From Flavobacteriaceae bacterium UBA3356 (GTDB lineage: Bacteria > Bacteroidota > Bacteroidia > Flavobacteriales > Flavobacteriaceae), in the NCBI GenBank assembly GCA_002360635.1, contig DEQW01000003.1:648019-712018 (forward strand): a DNA stretch of 64,000 bases, written 5' to 3'. Made by a program: the position numbers and the translations under genes. The notes below the pieces were generated by a model. It did no database searches and was not told the DNA's origin. It was given only the letters and a program-made list of their open reading frames with translations. Position 1 is the first letter of the stretch; every line of letters starts with the position of its first letter. Shown piece after piece: positions 26,353 through 36,236 of the stretch.

Positions 26353-26486
26353 AATACATCGAACACAAAACCCAGTAGCCAATATAAGATAAGAAACACT
26401 ACTATGGTGCCAATGCAGCCACATGTGCCGCCACCAATCTTTTTGGCTCCCCAAGCTGCAGCTATAATTCGTAAAAGCTTTTTCAT
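26349..26486 (-). CDS. Small membrane protein
   Basis: The 45-residue product starts at the ATG complementary to 26484-26486. It has an N-terminal basic amphipathic part (MKKLLRIIAAAWGAKKIGGG), a Cys pair (TCGCIG) and one hydrophobic helix (TIVVFLILYWLLGFVF). It overlaps the last bases of the MsrA remnant on the other strand. Short proteins of this shape are frequent in Flavobacteriaceae; function unknown. Confidence 0.55.
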   Translation of the reverse strand: MKKLLRIIAAAWGAKKIGGGTCGCIGTIVVFLILYWLLGFVFDVF

Positions 26487-26538
26487 AAAAATTGTTTTAT
26501 ATAAAGATATACATTTTTGACGCTCAAATTTAGAAAAA

Positions 26539-26559
26539 AATCCCGCCATGAGCGGGATT
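26539..26559 (-). terminator. Rho-independent terminator
   Basis: AATCCCGC (26539-26546) pairs with GCGGGATT (26552-26559) and is followed on the minus strand by a run of T. It ends the gene at 26583-26822. Confidence 0.75.
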
Positions 26560-26582
26560 GATATTATAACGTAAAAGCAGAT

Positions 26583-26822
26583 TTAGTTTTTAATATCGTC
26601 TACTTTTCCTTTTGTTGTAGTTTTAAGTTGGTCGTATTTTTCGCTAATTGAAGACTCAACATTGCGGGCCGTATCTTTAATACTATCACCAGCTTCACTA
26701 ACTTTAGATTTTAATTTTTGTCGTTGTTCTGGCGACATTCTTTTATATTGCCACCACGCAAAAGCACCAGCTCCTAAACCTACCAATGCTGCTGCGATTC
26801 CTTTTTTTTGTCCGTTGTTCAT
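26583..26822 (-). CDS. YtxH-like small stress-type protein
   Basis: The 79-residue protein has one hydrophobic Gly/Ala-rich helix near the N-terminus (GIAAALVGLGAGAFAWWQY). A long amphipathic Lys/Glu helix follows (LKSKVSEAGDSIKDTARNVE, then YDQLKTTTKGKVDDIK). This matches YtxH-type general stress proteins, which are membrane-attached and of unclear function. It has its own terminator. Confidence 0.65.
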   Translation of the reverse strand: MNNGQKKGIAAALVGLGAGAFAWWQYKRMSPEQRQKLKSKVSEAGDSIKDTARNVESSISEKYDQLKTTTKGKVDDIKN

Positions 26823-27118
26823 AGTTTGTATGTTTTTTATTATTTGAATATCTTAAAGATAGAGCAATTTTAAGACCTGCAAGAAAGGGATGCTCACTTT
26901 AATATTTATTTATGCTTAACTGTTAAAGAAAGCGGTACGTATTAACAATCGATAGGCAAGAAAACAAAAACTACTATTTATAAAAAAAAACCTTGTGATA
27001 GTTAATAGTATTTTAAATTATTAAATATTTCATTATATTTCACTATATTTAAATTGCTTTCCTGTAAGATTATTTAAATAAATTAACAGTATAACTCCCC
27101 TTAATACTAAAAATCTCT

Positions 27119-30100
27119 ATGACTAGAGCTTATTTAAATTTGTTGGATACCCTATCGGATATGGTATGTATTGTCGATGGTAAGGGAACAGTGGAATGGC
27201 TGAATACGGCGGCAGTAAAAAGTCTTACCTCAAATAAAAATTCTCTATTAAACTCCGCTTTTAGTTCTCTTTTAAAAGACGATGCTATAAAACGTTTTAG
27301 CAAAGTACTAAAAGATAAAAATAGCAGTGAACCCCAAACATTCTTGGCAAAGCATGAGCTTCCAGATAATACGTGTGTGGAACTAAATTGGACCTTTGTA
27401 TATGACACAGACCAAAACGTTATGTATGGTACTGCAAATAATCCATTTGATGATGAAGTGAAGGTGCAAACCTATTATTTGGATCAGCTAGAACGAAGAA
27501 TAATGGAACAAGCGGTGGATCCTTCCGCTGCTCTTAATGCAATACTGAATAATTATATTAAGGGGTTAGAAGATATTTTTCCCGCATTAAAAGCCTCTAT
27601 ATTAAAAATTAAAAAAAATAGGGTGTGGCATGTGGCATCTTCTTCGCTCCCTAAAGAATTCATTACAGCAATTAATGGAGAGGCAATAGGACCCAATACT
27701 GGTTCATGTGGTACGGCTGCTTATACAAAAAAACGAATAATCGTATCAGATATAAGTACAGATCCTTTATGGAAGGGGTATAAAGACGTTGCCCTACCAT
27801 TAGGATTAAAAGCGTGTTGGTCGCAACCTATATTTAACGCTCAAAAAGAAGTAGTAGCAACTTTCGCAAATTATTATGGAAGGGTGAGAACCCCTTCAGA
27901 AAAAGAATTAAAAGTCTTTGAAAGGTCGGCCTCCCTAGTAGGAATCATTATAGAGCATTTTCGAAAAAAGTCCGAGCTTGAATTGAACAGTGAGTTATAT
28001 AGCTATGTTAACTTGGCTACAAATGACGCAATATACGATTGGGATTTATTGGAAGATCACATTAAATGGGGAGAAAGTTTCTCACGTTTATTCGGACATA
28101 CGATAACAGAAGAAAAGTACCCGCTATCAAAATGGGAATTATTAGTACACCCAAAAGATTTAAAAGAAAACCTACTTTCTTTACAAGCCTGTTTGGACAA
28201 TCCTTCTAGAAATAGGTGGAAGGCACGATATCGCTTTAAAAAAGCTGACGATACGTATGCTCAAGTAGAAGAAAAAGGGTACATCGTGAGAAACGAAAAA
28301 GGTAAACCTGTACGAATGATTGGGGTACTAAGTGATATCTATGAAACTTGGTTAGCTGAGCAGAAAAAAGAAGTTTTAAAAATATTTTCTCATATTTTTA
28401 ATAAATCAATACCACTTGAAAAAATCTTAATGGAATTTACGCAAATACCATTAACCCATACCATATTTTCTATATCTGAAATATGGTTAACCAATAGTAA
28501 TAAAAATGAAATTAATTGCGTCGCATTAAAAAGTGAACCCGAAGCAGGTAATTTTTATTCCATTGCAAAAGAGACTTCAAAATTACCATTTGGGAAAGGG
28601 CTCCCAGGGGTAGTGGCAGAAACACAGACCCCAATTTTTTGGAATAGCGCTGAAGGCAATACGAATTTTACCAGGGAAGAAGCCGCTTTACAAACCGGTA
28701 TTAATAATATTGTTGTGCTCCCTATTTTTAATACCACAAACACAGTAGGAGTATGGCTGTTAGGAACAAAAAATAAAAGAGTTGACGAAATAACCATACA
28801 GCGATTATGGGAAGAAGTTAATCCTTTCTTGTCTGGTGAAATTGTTCGTAAACAAGTGGAAGACGAATTAACAAGATTAGTAGCACTAGCACCAGATATA
28901 ATTTGCATATTGGATAGCAAAGGAAACTTTAAACGTATAAACGCAACAGGTTGTACCTTACTGGAATATCCCGAAGAAGAAATAGTTGAGCATAACTTCA
29001 ATAAATTTATTCACCCAAAAATCGGGAAAAATTTAAAATTCATATTGATCAATTGGTGAAAAAAAATACAACACTGCAACTACAAAGTAGGTTTATAACC
29101 AAATCAAATCAAACTATATATTTGGATTGGACGTCTGCAGTTACAGCGGATAATGAATTTATATATGCTGTTGCAAAAAATACTACAGAACAAAAAAAAC
29201 TGCAAAACCTGTTAGATGATGCTACCGAAATGGCCAGAATTGGTAGCTGGGAGTTAGATCTTGATAAAAAAACTATGTATTGGTCCGCTATAACCCAAAG
29301 TATTCATGAGGCCCCGACAGGATACTGCCCCAAATTAGAAGAGGGAATAAATTTTTATAGAAAAGATTATCAAAATCTCATTAAGGAAGCAGTAAAAAAT
29401 GCCATTAATAAAGGGAAAACTTGGGATCACGAAATGCCAATTATAACCATGAAAGGTAATGAGCGATGGGTGAGAACAATGGGGGAAGCTGAATTTAAGA
29501 ACGGTAAATGTGTAAAACTATATGGTAGTTTTCAAGATATACATAAACGTAAAGTAGCAGAACTTGACGTTGCTAAAACCCTTTCAGAGAAAAATGAAAT
29601 ATTAGAAAGAATTGGTGATGCTTTTTTTGCAGTTGATAAAAATTGGATAGTAACCTATGTAAACCGTTTGGCTGAAAAACTGATACAAAAAAAGAAATCA
29701 AATATTTTAGGCAATAAACTTTGGGATATTTTTGGTTCAGATATTAAACACCCTACATACAAGCATTATCATAGGGCCATGCGAACTGGAGAAACCATTC
29801 ATTTTGAAGACTACTATACCCCAGTAAACGGATGGTTTGAAGTTACTATTTACCCCTCTAGTACAGGTTTGTCTGTCTATTGTTTAGATATAAGTGAACG
29901 AAAATTAGCAGAGAAAGAGACGCAAAAGAGCAATGAACGTTTTAAGAAAGTAGCAAAAGCTACCAATGATGCTATTTGGGATTGGGATATAATGGAAGAC
30001 ACACAATATAGGGGTGAAGGGTTTAAAACACTTTTTGGACACGATATTACCTCAATTAACCCTAAAGAATTTTCTTGGGTTGAACATCTTCACCCAGAAG

Positions 30101-30525
30101 ATAGAATGGAAGCAGAAAAAAGTTTAGATACAGCTATAGAAGACCCAGGTATTGATAATTGGTCTCATGAATATCGATATAGAAAAGCAAATAACGAGTA
30201 TGCTTTTGTTATTGATAGGGGTGTAATAATTAGAAATGAAAAAGGAAAAGCAGTAAGAATGGTAGGTGCAATGACTGATATTACCGAAAAGTTAGCCCAT
30301 ATTAAGGCTATTGAAGACCAAAATAAACTTCTAAAACAAATAGCTTGGGAACAGTCCCATCTATTTAGAGCACCATTGTCACGATTGATGGGGATAATTG
30401 ATCTAATAGATAATGGAGAGCTGCAAGTGTCAGAAAAAGAAGATTTATTAATAGATGTTATTGAATCTGCCAATGAAATGGATATTATTGTAAAAGATAT
30501 TTCAGAAAAAACAAGTAGTAGTTAA
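27119..30525 (+). pseudogene. Multi-PAS/GAF sensor protein with HisKA-like end, split by a one-base deletion
   Basis: Two adjacent frames (27119-29059 and the one ending at 30525) form a single sensor. At 29020/29021 the sequence encodes HPK then loses frame; inserting one G restores HPKDREKFKIHIDQLVKK, the PAS signature. Order: PAS (1-100), GAF (about 130-290), PAS3 (about 300-420), GAF (about 430-570), then four further PAS units. It ends with a histidine-kinase H-box-like segment (QIAWEQSHLFRAPLSRLMGI) and no ATPase domain. Such ATPase-less sensors occur in Flavobacteriaceae. It is followed 44 bp later by a receiver protein. The lesion may be real or a sequencing error. Confidence 0.75.
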
Positions 30526-30569
30526 ATTATTAAAATAGTACTTATGATGTCCATTAAATATTATTAGAA

Positions 30570-30956
30570 ATGGAGACAAAAGTTCTCATAGTGGATGATG
30601 ATAAGATAATCTGTAAAATTACAAAACGCATGTTTCAAATTAGCGGATTATCTAAAGCCCCTATTATTTTTAATTCAGGAAAACAAGCCTTAGAGTTTTT
30701 AAAGCAAGAAAACAATAAACAACAGAATACTGTTGTTTTTCTTGACATCAACATGCCTCAAATTGATGGGTGGGAGTTTATCGATTTACTAGAAAAGGAA
30801 AATATTTTAGAGTATACAACGATTTATCTAATTACGTCTTCCATATTTCCAGAAGATCATATTCGAGCAAAGAAAAATAAATACGTAAGCGACATTCTTG
30901 TTAAACCTATAACATTAACCAAAACAAAACAACTGGTAGCAGAAATAAACAAATAG
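30570..30956 (+). CDS. Stand-alone response regulator (receiver domain only)
   Basis: The 128-residue protein is a complete CheY-like receiver: VLIVDDDKI at the acidic pocket, phospho-acceptor Asp59 in VVFLDINMPQIDGWEF, YLITSS for the conserved Ser/Thr, and LVKPIT for the conserved Lys. No output domain is fused. It directly follows the PAS/GAF sensor and probably receives phosphate from a partner kinase, since that sensor lacks an ATPase domain. Confidence 0.9.
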   Translation: METKVLIVDDDKIICKITKRMFQISGLSKAPIIFNSGKQALEFLKQENNKQQNTVVFLDINMPQIDGWEFIDLLEKENILEYTTIYLITSSIFPEDHIRAKKNKYVSDILVKPITLTKTKQLVAEINK

Positions 30957-31202
30957 GGCTATAGTTTAATTTAACACTTTAAAACCTTCTGCTATTTTAA
31001 TTTAAACTACTTTAGCCACATTAAAGAATCATACAGCAACTAGTCTAGTCAAATAATTTCCTTCCACGATACTTTACTACAACTACACGCAAAAGGACTT
31101 TTTATACAATCAAAAAACACATAACAAATTTTAATACTTGTGTTTTCGCTACCAATTAATTCATTAGAAAAACAAATACTAACGAATTACTTTTTAAATT
31201 TC

Positions 31203-31226
31203 AATGCTGCAGGGTAGTGCCGCATT
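31203..31226 (+). promoter_or_regulatory. Leader hairpin before the cold-shock gene
   Basis: AATGCTGCA (31203-31211) and TGCCGCATT (31218-31226) pair with one mismatch around GGGTAG, 22 bases before the start codon. The 292-bp gene-free leader (30957-31248) is long, as is usual for cspA-type genes whose mRNA structure responds to temperature. A regulatory role is inference. Confidence 0.35.
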
Positions 31227-31248
31227 AGTAACAATAACATAAAATATC

Positions 31249-31503
31249 ATGAAATCATTAAAACAATTTATAACAAACATATTTCAAACAAAAAACGAAG
31301 CGATAAAAAACGTAGAACAAGGCAGCGTTAAGTTTTTTAATAACACTAAAGGCTTTGGGTTTATCACCGTTGCAGGTTCTGAAAAAGAAATATTTGTTCA
31401 CAAAAGTGGACTTGTTGACAGGGTAAGAAAAGAAGATACAGTATTTTTTGAAACTGAAAACAGTTCTAAAGGAATACAAGCCATTAACGTTCGGTTGGCG
31501 TAA
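31249..31503 (+). CDS. Cold-shock domain protein
   Basis: The 84-residue protein has an N-terminal basic extension (MKSLKQFITNIFQTKNEAIK) and a CSD at residues about 22-84. RNP1-like KGFGFITV and RNP2-like IFVHKSGL motifs are both visible. CSD proteins bind single-stranded RNA/DNA and act as RNA chaperones. It has a long leader upstream and a strong terminator downstream. Confidence 0.85.
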   Translation: MKSLKQFITNIFQTKNEAIKNVEQGSVKFFNNTKGFGFITVAGSEKEIFVHKSGLVDRVRKEDTVFFETENSSKGIQAINVRLA

Positions 31504-31525
31504 CCAACTTCAAATAATTAACCAT

Positions 31526-31555
31526 AAAACCACCCTAATGGGTGGTTTTTTTATT
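31526..31555 (+). terminator. Rho-independent terminator
   Basis: AAAACCACCC (31526-31535) and GGGTGGTTTT (31540-31549) form a perfect 10-bp stem with a TAAT loop, followed by T-rich sequence. It closes the first cold-shock gene. Confidence 0.9.
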
Positions 31556-31782
31556 TATAAAATAAAGCTTTGTACTAAATACCTATATATTTAAGATAAT
31601 TAATAAAAATAGCTTTATGTCTTTACTATCCACTATCTTTGTAAAAGTTTTTAGAGATATACAGGATTCTAAACCTGTCAATTGCTCTAAACCGTCTTTT
31701 AAAAAACACCCTTTTTTAACATTCGTTTAGCAGTTAAATATATTCTTTAATTAAACTCTGTAATTAACTTATAAACAAACGA

Positions 31783-32238
31783 ATGGCAAAATCACAACAA
31801 ACATACGAAAAGAAAGAAAAAGAAAAGAAACGATTAAAAAAGCGAGAAGAAAAGCGAAAGAAAAAGGAAGCTCGTAAGGCCGAAGCGAAAGAAAAAGGAC
31901 CGGGAATTGAGTTTGCTTATGTAGACCACAATGGAAATTTAACCGATACGCCACCAGATCCTTCTCAAAAAGTAGAAGTAGAGGCAGATGAAATTGTTGT
32001 CGGGGTACCTAAACAAACCGAAGCAGATAAAGAAGCGTTCGACCCAGTACGCAATGGGAAGGTTTCTTTCTTTGATCATAGCAAAGGGTTCGGATTTATT
32101 ATCGATTCAGAAAATCAAGAAAAGTACTTTACGCACGTAAGCGGACTAATTGATGAGATTGATGAAAATGACACTGTTTCTTTTGAATTAGAGAAAGGAC
32201 AACGCGGAATGAACGCAGTACGAGTTAAGAAAAAGTAA
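31783..32238 (+). CDS. Cold-shock domain protein with long Lys/Arg-rich N-terminus
   Basis: The 151-residue protein has an N-terminal tail (1-45) that is almost entirely Lys, Arg, Glu and Ala, then a Pro/Val linker, and a CSD at about 85-151 (GKVSFFDHSKGFGFII, YFTHVSGL, DTVSFELEKGQRGMNAVRV). The tail may bind RNA or ribosomes electrostatically. It lies 280 bp after the first cold-shock gene, with a terminator between, so it has its own promoter. Confidence 0.85.
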   Translation: MAKSQQTYEKKEKEKKRLKKREEKRKKKEARKAEAKEKGPGIEFAYVDHNGNLTDTPPDPSQKVEVEADEIVVGVPKQTEADKEAFDPVRNGKVSFFDHSKGFGFIIDSENQEKYFTHVSGLIDEIDENDTVSFELEKGQRGMNAVRVKKK

Positions 32239-32327
32239 GACTACTTTCTTACTAAAATACTTATAGGTTTATTAACTATAATACACCTAACTTTTGGCTT
32301 ATTTTGTAGAAAAGTTTGTAAACTACA

Positions 32328-33338
32328 ATGAAAGAAGAAGAAAGTAAAAACACTCCATATTCCATTTTAGAATTAGCAACCATCGGTGTAGATTTTAAGC
32401 CTACCGATGTGTTTAAAAACAGTCTTATCTTAGCTCAAAAAGCCGAAACGTTTGGTTATAAACGATTTTGGCTGGCAGAGCACCATAATATGAAGAGCAT
32501 AGCTAGCTCGGCTACCTCAGTACTTATTGGGCATATAGCAGGCGGCACGGAAAGCATTCGAGTAGGTTCTGGCGGAATTATGTTGCCAAATCATTCCTCT
32601 TTATTAATTTCAGAACAATTTGGGACGTTGGGTGCCTTGTACCCAGACCGTATCGATTTAGGGCTAGGAAGAGCCCCAGGAACCGATCAAGTTACTGCAC
32701 AAGCTATTCGGCCAGATAGAATGCAAGCCGTTTATAAGTTTCCTGAAGAGCTTCGGAATATTCAACAGTATTTCTCAAAAGATAACCAGAGCGCAAAAGT
32801 AAGAGCGCCCATAGCCGAAGGCGTAACGATGCCCATATATATTTTGGGCTCAAGTACAGATAGCGCCTATTTAGCGGCAAAAGAAGGCTTGCCCTATGTA
32901 TTCGCTAGTCATTTTGCACCCACACATTTATTTGAAGCGTTAAATATCTATTACAACAATTTTCAGCCATCACAATACCTTGAAAAGCCCTATACTATTG
33001 CGTGTGCTAATGTAATTGCAGCCGATACCGATGCTGAAGCTGAAAAAATTTCAACCTCGTTAATTAGAATGATGATTGGCGTAATGACCGGTAACATAGA
33101 TTACGTGCAACCACCTACAGAAATGACTTCAGATTTAAAACAAATTCTTCAAAACCCGGCGTTTCAAAAAATGTTGAAGTATGCTTTTATCGGAAGTAAA
33201 GAAACGGTAAAACAACAAACTAAAAAGTTTTTAAAAGAAACCGGCGTTGATGAAATTATGGTAGCATCCCATATCTACGATCCGGAAACGCGTATTAAAT
33301 CGTTTGAAATCTTTTCAGAAATTATGAGGGAATTATAA
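32328..33338 (+). CDS. LLM-class flavin-dependent oxidoreductase
   Basis: The 336-residue protein has the luciferase-like monooxygenase pattern: KRFWLAEHHNMKSIASSAT, the FMN-site segment RVGSGGIMLPNHSSLLISEQ, LYPDRIDLGLGRAPGTD, and the C-terminal GSKETVKQQTKKFL. The family oxidises substrates using reduced FMN and oxygen. The length matches the subgroup annotated as MsnO8-like. Substrate unknown. Confidence 0.85.
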   Translation: MKEEESKNTPYSILELATIGVDFKPTDVFKNSLILAQKAETFGYKRFWLAEHHNMKSIASSATSVLIGHIAGGTESIRVGSGGIMLPNHSSLLISEQFGTLGALYPDRIDLGLGRAPGTDQVTAQAIRPDRMQAVYKFPEELRNIQQYFSKDNQSAKVRAPIAEGVTMPIYILGSSTDSAYLAAKEGLPYVFASHFAPTHLFEALNIYYNNFQPSQYLEKPYTIACANVIAADTDAEAEKISTSLIRMMIGVMTGNIDYVQPPTEMTSDLKQILQNPAFQKMLKYAFIGSKETVKQQTKKFLKETGVDEIMVASHIYDPETRIKSFEIFSEIMREL

Positions 33339-33479
33339 ACGGCGTTTATCTATATAAGCGATGCCGTGCTTAGAAACAAATCAATCTATCGTAACTTAAG
33401 TGTTCTGTGGGGTAATTTTTAAAGATGTATATTTGAGAGTATTGTTTAAAGCAATACAGGAAATCTCAAAATAATCATT

Positions 33480-34805
33480 ATGATAAAATACATCTTCGCG
33501 TTCTTAATCTGTGTAAGTTCAATAAAAGCGCAAACGTTCAACGAAGCTAAATTGGACAGTCTTTTTAATACGATTGAAAGTAACAACAAGGGAATGGGAA
33601 GTTTTTCTATATTTTCAAATGGAGAAGAAATCTATCAAAAATCTTTTGGGTTTTCTAATGTAGCAACCAATACAAAGGCCAATAGTTTAACCAAGTACCG
33701 TATTGGTTCCATTTCAAAAACATTTACTGCCACTATCATCATGCAACTTGTTGAAGAAGAAAAAATCACATTAAACACCTTATTAAGCGATTACTTTCCT
33801 ACTGTCCCAAATGCAGACAAAATTACTATTGAACACTTATTACGCCACCGAAGCGGATTGTTCAACATAACAGAATCTGAAGATTTAAAATCTTGGATAA
33901 GCAAACGCCAAACCCGCCAAAAGATGATTGAACGTATCATCGCCAATGGGACCAACTTTGAGCCTAATGAAAAAACACAATATTCAAATACAAATTATGT
34001 ATTGCTGTCTTATATCGCCGAAGAATTAGAAAAGAAAGACTTCGCAACTATTTTAGACAATAGAATAATTAAGCCCTTAGCTTTAAAGAGAACAGAATAT
34101 GGCAGGCTCATAGAACCCAAAAATAATGAGGCATTGCCTTATTATTTTGAAGGCTCAGCTTGGAAAGAAATTAAACTACAAACCAATATGAGCGTCCCTA
34201 AAGGAGCAGGGGCAGTGGTTTCAACGCCTACTGAATTGAATACATTCTTTATCAACTTATTTAATAATAACTTAGTCTCTAATGCTTCCTTGGAAAGCAT
34301 GAAAAATGCTGAAGAAGGCATGGGGTTAGGTCTCATGAAACTTCCCTTTGAAGAAAAAGAAGTGTATGGACACGGAGGGAGTATTGATGGCTTTCAAGCC
34401 TTTGCTGCTTATTTTCCAAACGATAATGTATCAATTGCTTTGACAACAAACAATTTATATAATCATGTTTCAGGGGTATTTATAGGTGCAGTTAAAACCT
34501 ATTTTGGGATGGATTTTACCATTCCAGACTTTTCGCCCAAAGAAACAATAGAAGTAACTTCAGAAGAATTAGAGCAATTTATTGGAACCTATAGTAGCCC
34601 CAATTTTCCTATAGATATTTATATAACAAAAAATGGTAACACCCTTATTGCACAAGGGGAGGGGCAGTCTTCTTTTCCGCTTGATGCGCTTGAGAGCAAT
34701 ACTTTTTATTCCGAAAACGTAATGATTAAACTAACCTTTCAACCCGAACAAAACAAGGTTCTCGTTGAACAAGGTGGCCAGACATATGAGTTAACCAAAG
34801 AATAA
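33480..34805 (+). CDS. Exported serine hydrolase, beta-lactamase class C / penicillin-binding-like
   Basis: The 441-residue protein has a signal peptide (MIKYIFAFLICVSSIKAQ). The serine-hydrolase motifs are IGSISKTFTA (SxxK nucleophile), the YSNTNY tyrosine box and YGHGGSIDGF (HxG), followed by a C-terminal lipocalin-like domain from about residue 350. This matches CubicO-type periplasmic hydrolases, often D-alanine- or ester-cleaving. True beta-lactamase activity cannot be claimed. Confidence 0.85.
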   Translation: MIKYIFAFLICVSSIKAQTFNEAKLDSLFNTIESNNKGMGSFSIFSNGEEIYQKSFGFSNVATNTKANSLTKYRIGSISKTFTATIIMQLVEEEKITLNTLLSDYFPTVPNADKITIEHLLRHRSGLFNITESEDLKSWISKRQTRQKMIERIIANGTNFEPNEKTQYSNTNYVLLSYIAEELEKKDFATILDNRIIKPLALKRTEYGRLIEPKNNEALPYYFEGSAWKEIKLQTNMSVPKGAGAVVSTPTELNTFFINLFNNNLVSNASLESMKNAEEGMGLGLMKLPFEEKEVYGHGGSIDGFQAFAAYFPNDNVSIALTTNNLYNHVSGVFIGAVKTYFGMDFTIPDFSPKETIEVTSEELEQFIGTYSSPNFPIDIYITKNGNTLIAQGEGQSSFPLDALESNTFYSENVMIKLTFQPEQNKVLVEQGGQTYELTKE

Positions 34806-34811
34806 TACTGT

Positions 34812-35159
34812 ATGAGCATTACAAACAGCCACATTAACTACATAGAGTTGAAAGGGAAAGACCTGGAAGCAATAAAGAAGTTCTATTCAGCTTGTTTTGG
34901 GTGGACTTTTGCAGATTATGAACCAACTTACGTCGCATTTTCAGATAGTGGGCTGCAAGGTGGTTTTGAAAAAACAGGTTCTGAAATTGTAAATGGAGCG
35001 CTCGTTGTTTTGTACCATGAAAATTTAGAACAGATAAAAAGTACTATTCTTAAATATAACGGAACCATTTCAAAAGATATTTTCTCATTTCCCGGCGGGA
35101 AACGATTTCACTTTATCGATCCTTCCGGGAATGAACTCGCTATTTGGTCAGACCAATAA
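34812..35159 (+). CDS. VOC family protein
   Basis: The 115-residue protein has the VOC two-module layout: INYIELKGKDLEAIKKF, YSACFGWTFADYEPTYVAF, DIFSFPGGKRFHFIDPSGNE, LAIWSD. The final Glu is the usual metal ligand. It begins 6 bp after the serine hydrolase and probably shares its transcript. Confidence 0.8.
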   Translation: MSITNSHINYIELKGKDLEAIKKFYSACFGWTFADYEPTYVAFSDSGLQGGFEKTGSEIVNGALVVLYHENLEQIKSTILKYNGTISKDIFSFPGGKRFHFIDPSGNELAIWSDQ

Positions 35160-35325
35160 AGGTTTTAAATGTGGGATTTGGAACATCAAATTCCTCTTAC
35201 TTAATAAAGTTATCCGTTCTAGAAAAGAAATTACACTTTAGTAAACCATTCTAACTTCTTTATCTTTTTTTTGATTTTTTTCAGTAACTTGATAACCAGT
35301 AAATTAAATTATAAATGTAATTGTT

Positions 35326-35766
35326 ATGGAAGAAATACCTTTGGTTAATTTTCATTTTCAGGTGGAGTGGGGCGGTACAAAAATAGGTTTTACCGAAGTT
35401 ACCGGTCTTGATATGGAATATGATGTCTTGGAATACCGCCACGGAGCGAGCCCGGAATTTTCCACACAAAGACTACCGGGGCTTCGGAAATTCAGCAATA
35501 TTGTACTGAAACGCGGAATGCACAAAGATGACAACGAATTTTTTGAATGGTTTGACGATTTCAGGCAAAGTAATGAAAAACGGGATGTAACCATTAGTCT
35601 TTTAAATGAAGAACACGAACCTACGGTTGTTTGGAAAGTGCGCAATACGTGGCCGGTCTCTATACAATATTCCAAACTTCATGCTACAAAAACGAAAGTA
35701 TTTATAGAACGGATGGAACTCGCCCACGAAGGTATATATGTTGAAAACGGCAACGATAGCAAATGA
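35326..35766 (+). CDS. gp19-like phage-tail tube protein, paralogue 1
   Basis: The 146-residue protein has the gp19/T4-tube-like pattern shared by contractile injection systems: FHFQVEWGGTKIGFTEVTGL, EYRHGASPEFSTQRLPGLRK, NIVLKRGM, ISLLNEEHEPTVVWKV, WPVSIQY and a C-terminal helix. These form hexameric rings that stack as an inner tube. The stop overlaps the next start (ATGA), so the two tube proteins are translated together. No sheath, baseplate or ATPase gene is in the window. Confidence 0.8.
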   Translation: MEEIPLVNFHFQVEWGGTKIGFTEVTGLDMEYDVLEYRHGASPEFSTQRLPGLRKFSNIVLKRGMHKDDNEFFEWFDDFRQSNEKRDVTISLLNEEHEPTVVWKVRNTWPVSIQYSKLHATKTKVFIERMELAHEGIYVENGNDSK

Positions 35767-36215
35767 AACCGGGGGAAACATATCCGCCGTTAAATTTTCA
35801 CTTTGTTATCTCTTTTCATAATAAGGAATATAAAGACAGTCAGTTTCAATCTGTACAGGGATTGCAGGCTCGTATTGAACAAAAAGAAAACAATAAAGTA
35901 CACACCCAATTTGAAAATATCATCCTAAAGCGGGCTTACGAGCCCGATTCTAAACTGGTTGAGTGGTGCATGAATGCCTTAAACAATAACAAAAAAGAAC
36001 CCCAAGACCTTACCATTAAACTCTTAAATGCAAAACACAAATTAGTGAGCGCTTGGATTATAGAACAAGCCATTCCTATTGGTTGGGGCGTGGAAGAACT
36101 GCATGCTCAAGATGCTAAGGTATTGTTAGAGTGTATTGAGCTATCGTATGCTTACTTTCAAGTAGTAAATAGTAAGGGGACAATTGTAGCGCCTGTGCCT
36201 ACTGAAGAGGAGTAA
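35763..36215 (+). CDS. gp19-like phage-tail tube protein, paralogue 2
   Basis: The 150-residue protein shares the fold and motif order with the preceding gene (FHFVISFHNKEYKDSQFQS, NIILKRAYEPDSKLVEWCMN, LTIKLLNAKHKLVSAW, IEQAIPIGWGVEELH) but is diverged. Pairs of non-identical tube proteins are typical for extracellular injection systems (Afp1/Afp5-like). The C-terminal tail is short and acidic (PVPTEEE). Confidence 0.75.
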   Translation: MKPGETYPPLNFHFVISFHNKEYKDSQFQSVQGLQARIEQKENNKVHTQFENIILKRAYEPDSKLVEWCMNALNNNKKEPQDLTIKLLNAKHKLVSAWIIEQAIPIGWGVEELHAQDAKVLLECIELSYAYFQVVNSKGTIVAPVPTEEE

Positions 36216-36236
36216 TGAGTAGTGGCGAAACCGTTG

